This document shows, piece after piece, positions 1 to 11,319 of a stretch of 64,000 nucleotides of DNA. The stretch lies in the NCBI RefSeq assembly GCF_030272615.1, contig NC_081409.1, positions 472,372,573 through 472,436,572 on the forward strand. Direction: 5' to 3'. The notes beneath the pieces were generated by a model. The model was not told where the DNA came from. It saw nothing but the letters and a program-made list of their open reading frames with translations, and did not search any database. Within the stretch, counting starts at the first letter, position 1. Each line of letters opens with the position of its first letter. Made by a program: the position numbers and the translations under genes. This DNA comes from Cryptomeria japonica (taxonomy: Eukaryota; Streptophyta; Pinopsida; Cupressales; Cupressaceae).

Positions 1-2634
1 CATGCCATTAGCTCAGGAGATATAGTAAACAATGATTCACAAGAAACACTTGATCAAGATGAGAAATATCAAGACACTCACACAAATGATAACCAAATTT
101 GCATGATATCAGAGGCACCAAAATATGATGATGATAGAAATCTTTGTCTCAGAGACTGGGGGCATGATCAACCATCTCATTTAGGTTGGTTTGAAGATGA
201 ACTCATAGAACACATCATGGATGTCAAACATACACATAAAGACTATGAAGAGGGATTTAACATAAATCTTGATAATACAACATATGATACCAACAAAACC
301 TATAAGTCATATGATACAGTGGCTACGATCACCATAACTCCTAGAGATAGAGATAGTGCAGTAGTTACTCGCAAATCAAAGGTAACTTTAGAAGGGATAC
401 CAAAAAATCATCCACCAGCAGCACAGACCTATAATGTTGTTGAGCAACTTAAGAAAACTCCAGCACAGATATCATTATTCAAACTTTTGCATATTTTACC
501 CACTCATAGAGCTATACTGGACAAAGCACTTCAAGATTTGGTAGTGGATAGAGATATAGATGAAAATGTCTTCTAGTCTATGGTAGGAAATTTGACACAA
601 GGCACACATATTGCATTCACAAAACAAGATATTCCTAGTGATAGACTGCTTCATAACAACCCACTACATCTGGAAGCTTACATACATAAGAGAAGAATCA
701 GAAGAGTACTCGTAGATGGAGGAGCCAGTATCAACATTTGTACTTAAAAACTGGTTAAGGCACTAGGATATTCTGAACTTCACATCGATTCATCCAAGAG
801 GATAAATATCAAGGCATATGATGATGAAGAACATCCATCAAAAGGCATTGTAACATTACCCATACAAGTGGGACCTATAAAAACAAAGGTCACTTTTCAA
901 GTCTTGGACAGAGAACTAGGATATAACATGTTATTGGGCCGCCCATGGATCCACACCATGCAAGCAGTACCATCCACATTTCATCAGTGTGTCAAATTCC
1001 CATATAATGGTATTGAAATCACCATAAAGGGTGATCCAAATCCCTTCCAACATTGCAATTACTTGAAAGAAAGTATGGATAATCAAGTACTTATTAATCA
1101 AGCAGCACCTCTCACTACACAACTAGAGGCATTAACAATCACAGAAACAAAAAAGGATATGCCTACAACATCCTCCTTAAAAATATAAGATATGGGTTGT
1201 GGAGAGTATTATATTGCAAATACTTTAAGTGGGAAACAATTGTCTCTATCTCCTAAGCCTTTTGGGAAACCTCACAATACAATACAAAAACAAGACAAAG
1301 GAAAAGAAATTGTCAAATACACAGACTCATGCTCTTTCATTAGATGGGGTGACTTACAAGAACAATCCCTGAATGAAGATGTTAACCATTGGATATATAG
1401 AGAAGAAGATCATATGACAATACCTAGAATACTCATAGATTGATATGGAAATGGATTTAAAATGCTCTAGAGACATGGATATGATGGTACCACAGACCTG
1501 GGGTTACAGAAACAAGGAAGACTAAAGCCTATTGTTCCTAATGATAATCCAAGGAATCAAGGATTGTGATATAAGCATGTACCAAATATCACAGAGGCAA
1601 GACAACATACCCTTGATATACTAAATCAACCAATGAAACCGTCAGCCTACATACCACAAAAGGATTTGTCCATGCAGGTGCTTCCATCTTCATCTCAAAC
1701 AAGTAATCAAGTACCCACATCACCTAGTGCGGAATCAGATGGAGAAGACATGAGACAACTCCTGCAAGAACCTAGTACTGAGTCACAAAATGATGCAGTT
1801 GTTGACACAACAACAAAAGCTAATGTGGCAATAGGCTTAGTTTTACCACCAACAAATGAATCTAATCCATCATTATTATCACTACTTCTACCATGGGAAA
1901 TGACTCAGGCTCAACCTGACGAATTGGATGAAGAAATATTGCAAAGGCTTATGCCAGGCTTAAGAAGGGTAACTACTGTCCAAAGAAGACTAGTTAATCT
2001 ACAACAGAATTAGTGGCAGGAACAAGAAGAAATAAGTGATGATAGCTCACATGATGAAACATACATTGAAAGTGAGACAGACTCTCATGACTACGAGTTC
2101 TTATCACTCCATGATTCTAGCCCACTAGCAAGTGTCATATTAAGGTACCAAATAAAGCCTATACAAGATGAAAATACACAAAGTCATTCAAACAATCAAT
2201 TCTTCATGTTATCAAAGTATACTATGGAAGGGACTAATGATTTAACCCTTGTACATTCACACTTGATTGATTGGGGGCAAGAAGGAAAACCAATGCTGGA
2301 TTGGTTTGAAAATGACGAAGCAATTGCAGAATTTCTTGGAGTCAGAGAGGGGTTTCTACAAGGTGATCACAAAGCAGGGTTTGTTGTAGACCTAGATAGA
2401 ACAACATACTTTGGAGAAGAAAGTACTTCTACAATAGAAGATAAACATCAAACCACCCATAATGGAAAGAGCGAGTTGGGTAACCTTCCTATTGAAAGAG
2501 AAAGTTCAACATTGCTTATAGAAGAAACAGAAGAAGTAAACATAGAAAAAGGAGAGATTGTACATAACATCCACCTGGAAAAATCACTAAGCAAAGAAGA
2601 AAAGGATAGATTCATTCATTTTTTCAAGCAATGA
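1..2634 (+). pseudogene. Copy A gag-to-protease region, degenerate
   Basis: One frame (the frame of base 1) can be read through about 2.6 kb with in-frame stops, for example TAG at 574 and TAA near 745. The aspartic protease is at about 690-1010: the active-site segment VDGGASINICT (712-744) and the downstream LGYNMLLGRPWIH. DGG instead of D(S/T)G is usual for Tat/Athila proteases, so it is not itself a lesion. A module with DWG, WFE and LDxTTY motifs occurs before the protease (about 160-290) and again after it (about 2262-2409). The rest is hydrophilic linker I do not recognise. The product would be processed Gag and protease; this copy cannot make it. Confidence 0.75.
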
Positions 2635-2639
2635 CCTAT

Positions 2640-3465
2640 CAATTTTTCTTGGTCCTATGCAGATGTGCCAGGATTAGATCCTAAATTAGTGTTGCATCAT
2701 TTACCTTTGATGCCAGGAGTTAAACCTTACTAGCAAAATTGAGAAAAATGCATCCAAGTATTGCGTTACTGGTTAAAATAGAACTACAAAAGCTGCTGGA
2801 TGTAGGTTTCATTAGACCTATTGACTATGCAGAATGGATATCCAACCTGGTACCTATGACTAAGCCCATAAGAGGAATACAAATTTGCACAGATTTTTGG
2901 GATCTAAATAAAGCTTGTCCTAAGGATGACTTCCTGCTACCCAAATCAATATGATAGTTGACCTAACAACTGGAAATGAAATGCTATCCTTAGTGGATTG
3001 TTTCTTAGGATACAACCAGATTAAAATTGCACCAGAAGATCAACATAAAATGGCCTTTAAATGCCCATGGGGAACATACTGCTGGAATGTGATGCCATTT
3101 GGTCTCAAAAACACTGGAGCAACATACCAAAGAGCCATGACAATGTTGTTTCATGACATGATCCACAACATAATGGAAGATTATGTGGATGACATATTGG
3201 CTAAATCATAGACAAGAGAAGGTCACCTTGCATTCCTTGCACATATATTTGATCGATTGGAGCATATAATGTCAGACTAAACCCAAAGAAGTGTGTGTTT
3301 GGTGTAACAACAGGTAAACTATTAGGGGTTTATAGTGTCAAATTGAGGAATTGAAGTAGACCCTGCCAAGGTCAAGGCAATCATGATATGAAACCTCCAT
3401 CAACACTTAAACAACTGAGAGGGTTACAAGGAAGACTGCAATCCATAAGGAGATTCATAGAATAG
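2640..3465 (+). pseudogene. Copy A reverse transcriptase, frameshifted
   Basis: RT blocks are spread over three frames. 2640-2735 reads the pre-RT segment FSWSYADVPGLDP in the gag frame. 2739-2954 reads the N-terminal palm (DFWDLNKACPKDDF) in a second frame. 2951-3211 reads LVDCFLGYNQIKIAPEDQ, MPFGLKNTGATYQRAM and the catalytic YVDDIL in a third. From about 3300 the frame returns to that of gag. At least three indels plus stops inactivate it. The YVDD box and the GATYQRAM motif match Tat/Athila-type RT. Confidence 0.85.
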
Positions 3466-4400
3466 TTGGCAGATAAGTGTCTCCCCTTCCAACATTTACT
3501 TAGGAAAGGAGTTACTTTTAAATGGATAGAACAATGCCAAGAATTTTTCCAAGCTTTGAAAGATTATCTTTTAAACACATCAGTATTAGTATCACCTACT
3601 CCAGGAAAACCTCTATTGCTATACATATCAACAACAAACTCAACTCTAGGAGTTTTGTTGGCACAACATGATGAAAAACGAAAAGAAAGAGCCATTTATT
3701 ATATAAGGAGGACTCTGATCAGCTATGAGCTTAATTATACCCCTATAGAGAGAGCATGCTTAGCAGTAATCCTTGCATCCCAAAAGCTTAGATATTACAT
3801 GCTAAGTCAAAAGGTACAACTCATTGCACTCTTTGACCCACTTAAGTACTTATTGAGTTGAGCAACATTGACTGAGCGATTGGCTAAGTGGGTTATGATC
3901 CTGAGCGAGTTTCATATAGAATACATAGACACAAAAGCCATCAAAGGACAAGTTATAGAAGATCAATTAGCAGAGGCTCCTTTATAGGATAGTTAGCCGT
4001 TGCTGATAGACTTTCTAGATGAATCCCTATTTACATTGACTGCATCTATAATGTGGAAACTATATTTTGATGGGTCATATATAAGTCATGGATCTAGAGT
4101 AGGGATTCTTTTTGTAACCCCTCAAGGGGATTCTATACCTAAGTCATTTAGGATCAATTTCCAATGCACAAATAATATAGCTAAATATGAAGCTCTCCTC
4201 ATAAGGCTTCGAACAACTGTACAGTAGAGAATACAAGAATTATAGGTCTATGGTGATTTGTAATTGATTGTAAACCAGGTCAATGATGATTATAACATGA
4301 AGGATGATAAAATCATGCCTTATAAAAAGATGGTCGAAGATTACAAGGAGCACTTAAACAAAATTACTTTCGAATAGATCCCGAGGATACAAAACAAGGT
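3466..4400 (+). pseudogene. Copy A tandem RNase H domains (pol RNase H plus second, archaeal-type RNase H)
   Basis: The first domain (3466-3990) has the usual Ty3 order: a connection segment, a degraded first-aspartate strand (LLLYISTTNSTLGVLL), then SYELNYTPIERACLAVI and ASQKLRYYML. A second RNase H follows at about 4051-4400, with catalytic-type residues in YFDGSY, AKYEALL and VYGDL, and the downstream AMATIG. A second RNase H between pol RNase H and integrase is diagnostic of the Tat clade. In-frame stops occur at 3859, 3985, 4225, 4243 and nearby. The frame is the same as that of gag and integrase. Confidence 0.8.
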
Positions 4401-4410
4401 AGAAAATGCC

Positions 4411-5830
4411 ATGGCTACCATAGGATCTCTTCTGAATATGCCTACTAATGAAACTCAGTTTGAGTTCATCAGAGAACAGTTGATGTTACCGGCATATGAG
4501 ACTCCCCCAATAGAATATGTATGTGCAATTGTGGATTCAGAATCACCTTGGTACAATGAAATATATACATATTTACATACTCAGTACATGTCACCGAATC
4601 TGTCCAGAAATCAAAAGAAGATCCTTATTTGTTAGGCATCTAGATACACCATTATAGCTGATACTTTGTACATAAAGGGATTCGATGGAACTCTTCTCAG
4701 ATGTCTTGATGAAAATGAAGCACAACTTGCTTTAAAGGAAGTCCATGATGGAATTTGCGGGGCTCACCAAAGTGGTCCACCATTGTCAAAGAAATTGTTG
4801 AGAATAGGTTATTACTGGCCAACTATGGAAAATGACACTTATAAGTATATACAAAAATGTAAGCAATGCCAAATGCATGGAGACCTCATTCATGCACCAA
4901 TACAAGATCTTCAACCCATTACGTTACCATGGCCATTTTCACAATGGGGATTAGATCTAGTGGGTAAAATCAACCCTACTTCTTCCAATGGGCACAAGTT
5001 CATCTTAATGGCCACTGAGTACTTTACCAAATGGGTTGAGGCAATTCCTCTTACATACACTACTAGAAAATAGATAGAAAAATTCATGCTCAACTACATT
5101 ATATGTAGATACAGGATTCCACTGTGCTTCGTGACAGATAATGGACGTCTATTTAAAAACCAAGAAGTGAAAGAGTTGTGTGACAAATTTCACATACAAT
5201 AGAGATTTTCCACACCATATTATCCGCAAAGTAATGGACAAGAAGAGGCAACAAATAAAACAATATTGAAAATTCTTAATAAAGTTGTCACTAACACAGG
5301 ATGGGACTGGCATCTCCAGTTAAATCTTGCTCTTTGGACTTACAGAATAGGAGTACGCACACCTATAGGAGCAACACCATATTCCTTTGTCTATGATACA
5401 GAAGCCATACTCCCCATTGAAATAGAAATACTGTCTCTAAGAGTCTCCTTATAGAACATCATATTAGAGGAAGACTATCGTGTAGCAAGGTTACAAGAAC
5501 TAGAAATGCTTGATGAAAAAAGACAAACAACGTTCAATCATCTACAAGGGTATCAAAACAAACTGAGATGGAGTTATAATAAATGAGTCCACCATGAAAT
5601 TTTAAAGTGGGAGATCTAGTTCTTAAAGAGAATCAAAGGAACCTAGCAGAATGAGAAAAGACAGGGAAATTCAAACCTAACTGGCTAGGTCCTTTCATCA
5701 TAACAAGGGTTATAGGCAATAAAGCATATAATTTGGCTACCATGGAGGGAGAGCCATCTCTAACCCTATGAACAACATGCACCTTAAATGATATTATACC
5801 TAAGGGCTGGGTTAGTTTAGGTTTTACTTT
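4411..5830 (+). pseudogene. Copy A integrase, stop-interrupted
   Basis: The zinc finger is at about 4740-4880: two histidines in VHDGICGAH, then GYYWPTM and the CKQC pair. The core follows, with the first Asp in QWGLDLVGKI (about 4945), TEYFTKWVEAIPL, the second Asp in VTDNGRLFKN, and the Glu in NGQEEATNK. A C-terminal GPY/F-like segment (KFKPNWLGPFII) sits near 5668-5705 in another frame. The DDE residues are recognisable, but stops at 4633, 5071, 5200 and 5452 and a frameshift after about 5590 break the ORF. It would insert the cDNA into the genome if intact. Confidence 0.85.
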
Positions 5831-6944
5831 CCGCATTGCATATCATATTATTCACAGCATTGCATTACATATAGTTTCTTTTTTAAATGCATCACATTCT
5901 CAAAAGTTTCTGCATTTTCATATAACAACACCAATAAAACAAGGCAACTATTCAAGTTTATCATTCATTTGCATTCAAGAGAAGCAAGGGTCATCTCCTT
6001 TCTTAGATATTCAGACATGAAGTCTTTAGTGTTCTAAGGTCATTCATTTTCAACATTACCCTGCGACGACGCTTTACTTATGGTTGGGTAATGATTTCAC
6101 TATTTGAGACTTGTTAATCCAAAATCTATCAATTTCTATATCTCAAGCATATTAAGAAGATCTCTAATTCATTCTAGACACCTAGTTGATCATATGACTA
6201 GTGAAAAATCTAAAATTCTACTTCAGCACCGCTTTAATTGTCACACCCAAGTAGGTTTCATTACTTACAAGTCAAGGAAAGAAAATAAAAAGAAAAAGAG
6301 CTATGCCAAATATTCATCTCAAAGCAAAAGAGCAATGATATATAACTGAAATATCACGCATGCAAGTGCAACAAAAAGCTTGACTATGAGAACATGCAAG
6401 TAACTCCATCAGGGCTATGGATGCCTATTGGAAATGGAGCAATATTTGAGAAATTACAGTTTATAACCTTGTCGGAGCTCTCAAGGCTTGCTGGTAGTGA
6501 GGCTCTATTTGGGATGCTTTTGAAGCTAGGATAATCCAGGTAGCTAGTCATATAGGATGTTAAGGATCTTTAGTGAAAAAAAGAGCAAGAATTAACTCAT
6601 CTGCACACACATGGGCAAAAGAAGATCAAAGTTTCAAGAACCAATGGAAAAGTTTTCTGCATCTCCATTTGTAAATCCTAGTCACTAAGTGTGTTGAGTT
6701 GAATATTCCAAAGGGCCTTAGGGATCAATTCACTGGTTATCTCTAAAAATTTTTGCACCTCCATTTCAATTGGTGTATTAAAAATGCTAAAACAAACATA
6801 GTTGACCTTGTTCGAATAGGAAAGGCATCTTCATCATGCATATTGCATTAACATATGTCATTTCAAAAATTCATTTGTCTCCACATGCATTCTACAGATC
6901 ATCATGTCATACAGGTCTGTACAATGGGCGCATAACTGAAAAAA

Positions 6945-7290
6945 TCCTAAAAAATCATATAAAGTCTTGAAAAAATCCTAAAAATCATATAACATCCTGA
7001 AAACAAAATCCAAAAACAATGAAAAAATCAAAATCCAAAAACAATGAAAAACTCAAATTCCAAAAACAATGAAAAACTTAAAATCCAAAAACAGTGAAAA
7101 CCATAAAATCCAAAAACATCCATATAATGTTCTGAAAAAAAAATACCAAAAACATCCATATAATGTCCACAAAAATCAACCAAAAACATCTGCAAAATGT
7201 CCTGAAAAAATCAATCAAAAACATTCAAATATCAATCTACATAATCCAAAAACATCGAAAAAGATCTTGGAAAAGAACTAAAAATCAAAA
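6945..7290. repeat. A-rich degenerate tandem repeats
   Basis: Two interleaved short units recur. One resembles AAAATCCAAAAACAATGAAA and the other AAAACATCCATATAATGTCC, with units of roughly 25-30 bp. A short ORF reading KHPYNV repeatedly is a by-product of the repeat and not evidence of a gene. Confidence 0.7.
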
Positions 7291-8195
7291 ATCAATCAAT
7301 CAGAAAAACTTGCAATAAAATGTCTTATGAGAAACAAATACCCTAGTAGATATCCAGCAAACACTTGACACAAAGTTAACAAAGGATACGAATATCCAGT
7401 CAGACATCTGCAATCAACTGATCAAACTATCTTATCAATCGTATTATATCCATATCAAGTGATCATTATCTTGTCTTAAACAAAAGATGATAAACTTGAA
7501 ATCAGACAGGTCAATCTTAAATGGGGTCTGCAACTTTCTGAGATCAAACATTATCAACCATCACATCAAGCAACTAAGAGCGAAGGCACAAGGTCAGTAT
7601 AGCTGCTGAATTTTGTCCGGGTCAGTCTTTATCTTTTATCATTTGGTGACAAATTATGCTCCTATGCTACTCTGGGATGTCCACAAGTGACTAGAGGAGC
7701 TATGATGGGCATTATCTTTTTCTTTGTTTGTTATTTGTGGTGTGAACCGATGAAATTCTAGGGAAATTGCTCTAGTGGGTGTTTGTGATAGGAGCATTAA
7801 GCTATTGGATGCCACACATACCTCGACCCCTAGTGTAATTTCGAGAATGGAGGGTTCACTCCTTGTCTGCTATGTGTTTGTTTCTACAATGAGATATCTT
7901 TACATCTTGGTTCCTTATACCCTGATGTGCTAAGATTCATTGTTCAATAATAAGGCTCGATGATGAATATATATTGAACAATAAAATATGTGACACGGGT
8001 TCATGATTCTTTCAATTTCATTCTCATCTCATATGTTTATTGATAGTTTGTTGATTTCTCATCTTGTCTCTAAATCGCATTCTTTCTAACATCCTTTCTA
8101 TCATCAATCTCTTCTCTCTATCATCTGACTAACATTTCTTCATGGTGTATCTGAGTTAAAAATTTGTTCTGGCATTATCATACAAAAAAAAAAAA

Positions 8196-8350
8196 GATTC
8201 CATTAAACATTCATAAAGATTTCATTGCATTCATATAGATACCATTACATTCATAAACATCCGTTAATATGCATACAATATAGATACCATTGCATTCATT
8301 AGCATCGTTGATACATACATATAAAAACCATTGCATTCATGAATCATATA
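8196..8350. repeat. Degenerate short tandem repeat
   Basis: About six imperfect copies of a unit like GATACCATTGCATTCATA lie in tandem with variable spacing. A looser version of the same ATTCAT-rich composition occurs at about 16420-16620 in the equivalent place in copy B. Confidence 0.6.
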
Positions 8351-8377
8351 GAATCAAATAGATATGCATCATATAAC

Positions 8378-10429
8378 TCATAGCATCATATAAGCATACA
8401 TGGAAAACAAAACAGAAATAGATCGCTGCCAAAACCTACATATCATATATATATATATATATATCTCAAAATGATAATGTGTAGGAATACAATAAATAAA
8501 GCTTGAAGGCTCATATAACATGATAAAAAATGTCTCAACCAACACTGCCTCTGTCAGTAGGTGGATCCTATCCACTAGGTCTTGTCCCAGGATGTCGAGG
8601 TGGTCCCATCACACCACCACTGCTGGTCCTCAGTGTGGAAGTCCTACTAGAACCAAAATGACCTCTAACAACACTAAAAATAGGAGCTCTCTATCCCTCA
8701 GGAATAACTCTATGATAAAGCTATCGATAGTAAAAAGCCTCATGTGCAGCGTAGTAAAGTCTATCAGACTCACTCCGTGTATTGGTACCCAAAGCAAAGT
8801 GCTGGTCATATGCAGTCTAAATCATCGGCGACTGTCAAACTGCATCATCTCTCTCTCCCTCTAGAGATGATCCCTCTCAGCCTCTAAAGCATCGTAGTCT
8901 GCATGGTATACCTCTCACTCGACATCTCATCTAGCGACCTCCTCCTCCAAAATCTAGATCCAGGCTCTAAGAATCTATAGATCGTCCTCATCACCCACCT
9001 GTCCTCTCCCACCCTCTATAGCAGGCACATCCTCTAGCTCCAAAATTTCATCATCATCATCATCTCCATCCTCACTGCTCGATGACTTTGAACAATCATC
9101 GCTATCCCCACTACTGATAGACTCGGTGTCTCCACCAATGTCTACATCCTTGTCTCCACCTCCCTAATCTCCTATCTCATCCTCTCCCTCTGCTCCCTCA
9201 TCTCCCTTACCTCCTCCCTCAGCTCCACCTTCCTCTCCTCCTCTGATTCTCTCCCCCACATCTATCCTCAAGCTCTATCTAGCATGGTGAATCTACTGTG
9301 CTGTAATCGGAACAACAGGATCAGTAAGTGGAATCAGCTTGTGTCTAGCAAACCATGCATCATACTCCATTGTAGTCCCTAGATCTATTGCACCTATACC
9401 CCAACCCCAAAGTACTAGATGAAGAGCATCAAACTCAACAAAAGAAACATGTGGTTGTATGCACACCCCCCAATTAGATACCTCCCAAGATACACGAGCA
9501 AAGTAAGTAGTAATAACTGGTGTCACCTATACCTCTCCAAACTATCTCAATACTCGACCTGGGAGATACATATCTATAATCTGCTGCATCTCAAAAGTCC
9601 TACCGATCAGATACCTCTGTTGTCAATAGAAAGGCAAGTGTACTATTTCATCCGCCCAACCAGGGCAATCTACGTATGGTCTCCAAATAAAATGCTGCAG
9701 TATATCCAATTGATGTCTCCAATACAAGGTGTTACCTAAACCCTTGTGTTTGATACCTGTTGTGTACCTAAAGGCATAAGGCTCACCAGGCTGCAAATCA
9801 ACATGAATGACAGGTCTCGAAATAGAAATATGCTCCCATGCCCAAGTCTGGAGCAGTGTCACACCACAACTGATAGACTGATATCCAAGATATACAATCC
9901 CATTCATCTAATAATACAACATGGCTAGTAGACATGGACCCCATGCATATACTCATCGATGAACAATCATATCATAGAGCACTCTGCCCCTTCCCACTGG
10001 AAATCTATGACCTCATCTGTCAGATATCAACAAACTGCCAACAACACCTCATAGTACAATAGTCATGTCATCATAATCTAACCAGGCCCAAGGGATGTCG
10101 TATTGGCCATTGATCTGCAAGTCCTATACCTCACACTTGAAAAGTGTACATAATCCAACAATGCCATCATCATGGTCGTACACAACTCTCTCACCATGAA
10201 TTGGAATACACAGTATACACCATACATCCTCTAACATAATGGATGCCTCCCCAGTCAGAAGATGGAATGAACAAATCTCAGAATGCCACCGCTCTATCAA
10301 AGCTGTAATCATGGCCCTGTTGGTCGTAACCTCTAGTAAGTGTAATACATGATATAAACCGAGCTGGCAGATATGCTCAATCTCCTCATCAAGTAAGTCA
10401 ACATGAAGATCAAGTCCACTGGGTCTGCT
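8378..10429 (-). pseudogene. Copy A antisense ORF with plant mobile domain (PMD), degenerate
   Basis: It runs opposite to gag-pol. One minus-strand frame carries all the recognisable segments over about 2 kb, broken only by stops. The N-terminal PMD is at about 10429-10124 (ALIERWHSEICSFHLLTGEA, then VWCILCIPIHGERVVYD). The core continues at 9907-9623 (LLQTWAWEHISISRPV) and 9526-9293. After that come a Gly/Glu/Asp-rich linker with a Ser/Asp-rich stretch (about 9240-8990) and a charged segment (YDALEAERDHL). The PMD (aminotransferase-like, MAIN/MAIL family) is known both in host proteins and as a captured domain in plant transposons. An upstream exon cannot be excluded, because a TAG sits at 10430-10432. 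Function in the element is unknown. Confidence 0.8.
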
Positions 10430-10550
10430 CTATCGGCAGTATAACACTCCAATATTCTCCTGCAATGAGAAAATGTTGAAAATATCAGATATCAGATCAC
10501 AAAAAAACTAAAATATTTTCAGATGCATGACAAAAATTTACACATACAAT

Positions 10551-10792
10551 GAATGTGTGATAGTTATTAATAATGTGGTACACTTATAGCTTTTGCATGC
10601 CATTTAGAGCTAATGCGTAATGATATGAGCACATGCGTAACATTAAACACTTATGCGTGATGATATGAACGAATGTGGTACATTTTACACAAATGCTTAA
10701 TGCTATGAGCGATTGCGTAACAGTTAGGGCATTTGCCGTATAGTTAAGGTGAATGCGTGAAATTCGATATGCTAATGCGTGATGCAAAGGAA
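10551..10792. repeat. 20-bp tandem array upstream of the copy A PMD ORF
   Basis: Twelve consecutive units begin at 10551, 10571, 10591, 10611, 10631, 10651, 10671, 10691, 10711, 10731, 10751 and 10773. Eleven are exactly 20 bp and one is 22 bp. The consensus is near NAATGCGTRATGNTATGAGC, with ATGCGTRA as the best conserved core. A further weak unit may lie at 10521. The array sits on the 5' side of the antisense PMD ORF, about 120 bp from its first open codon, so it is in a position to be its promoter or 5' leader. Confidence 0.85.
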
Positions 10793-11305
10793 AAAATGAT
10801 CACTGAATTTTTTTTGAAAACTAGCAAAAAATAGGCAAAAAAATAAAGAAAAATTGGAAAAATACCACGCCGCCAGTCCTAGGAGGTCTTTGATATGAAC
10901 ATACTTGGTCATATAGGTGCAATCGAGCTCTATAACCAGCCATGATGATCAAATACTCAAAAGAAAGCACAAGATTCAGAGAGAAAACAAAGAACTTACC
11001 AATACCAAATGAGCAAATGAAAACCTAAAATCTCTATTTATAGCTCAAAATTAGAGTTTTTTTAACACCATGATGCCTGTGGTCCCTGCTAGCTTCAAAC
11101 AACTTGTAGCCTACTCAAACGATCTCGAAATCGCACGAAACTTCACACGCTTTCTCATTACACTGGTATCAAAAACATGGTCTCAATTTTTGAATTTCCT
11201 GACCACCTTTTTCGAGGGGGCATATTTACACTATACATCAGTACCAAGGCATATTGGGGCAGAATTTTTTGTTTTCTTTGAAACTATGTCATTTCGACTT
11301 TGTCT
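10793..11305. other. Copy A segment between motif array and polypurine tract
   Basis: No gene is seen. The reverse strand contains A/T-rich tracts, and a small + strand ORF here resembles nothing known. In copies B and D the equivalent interval is much longer and repeat-filled. Confidence 0.5.
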
Positions 11306-11319
11306 CAAAGAGGGGCAAA
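11306..11319 (+). promoter_or_regulatory. Copy A polypurine tract
   Basis: CAAAGAGGGGCAAA lies immediately before the TG that opens the LTR. The same tract precedes the LTR of copy B (20263-20276), and a close variant precedes that of copy D (complement). It would prime plus-strand cDNA synthesis. Confidence 0.85.

Larger units (their letters stand above)
5831..8377. other. Copy A spacer between pol and the antisense PMD ORF
   Basis: No coding potential is evident. It holds an A-rich tandem repeat block (about 6945-7290), a stretch shared with copy B (about 7705-7830), a poly-A run near 8185, a short ATTCATA-rich repeat block (8196-8350) and an (AT)n run at about 8449-8464 just beyond its end. 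Such a spacer between integrase and the 3' LTR is typical of large Tat elements. Confidence 0.6.

Noticed and set aside
1-5830. Endogenous pararetrovirus
   Set aside because: RT is followed by RNase H and an integrase with DDE motifs, and an LTR with polypurine tract ends the element. Pararetroviruses lack these and have movement and coat protein genes.
7069-7281. ORF with repeated KHPYNV
   Set aside because: It follows directly from the A-rich tandem repeat and lies in the spacer of a decayed element.
8520-9928. Plus-strand ORFs of 60-114 codons in the copy A PMD region
   Set aside because: Composition and position show they are shadows of the minus-strand PMD frame, which carries recognisable motifs.
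10551-10792. Regular short repeats that might suggest a CRISPR array
   Set aside because: Units are contiguous and degenerate with no unique spacers, there are no cas genes, and the context is a plant retrotransposon.
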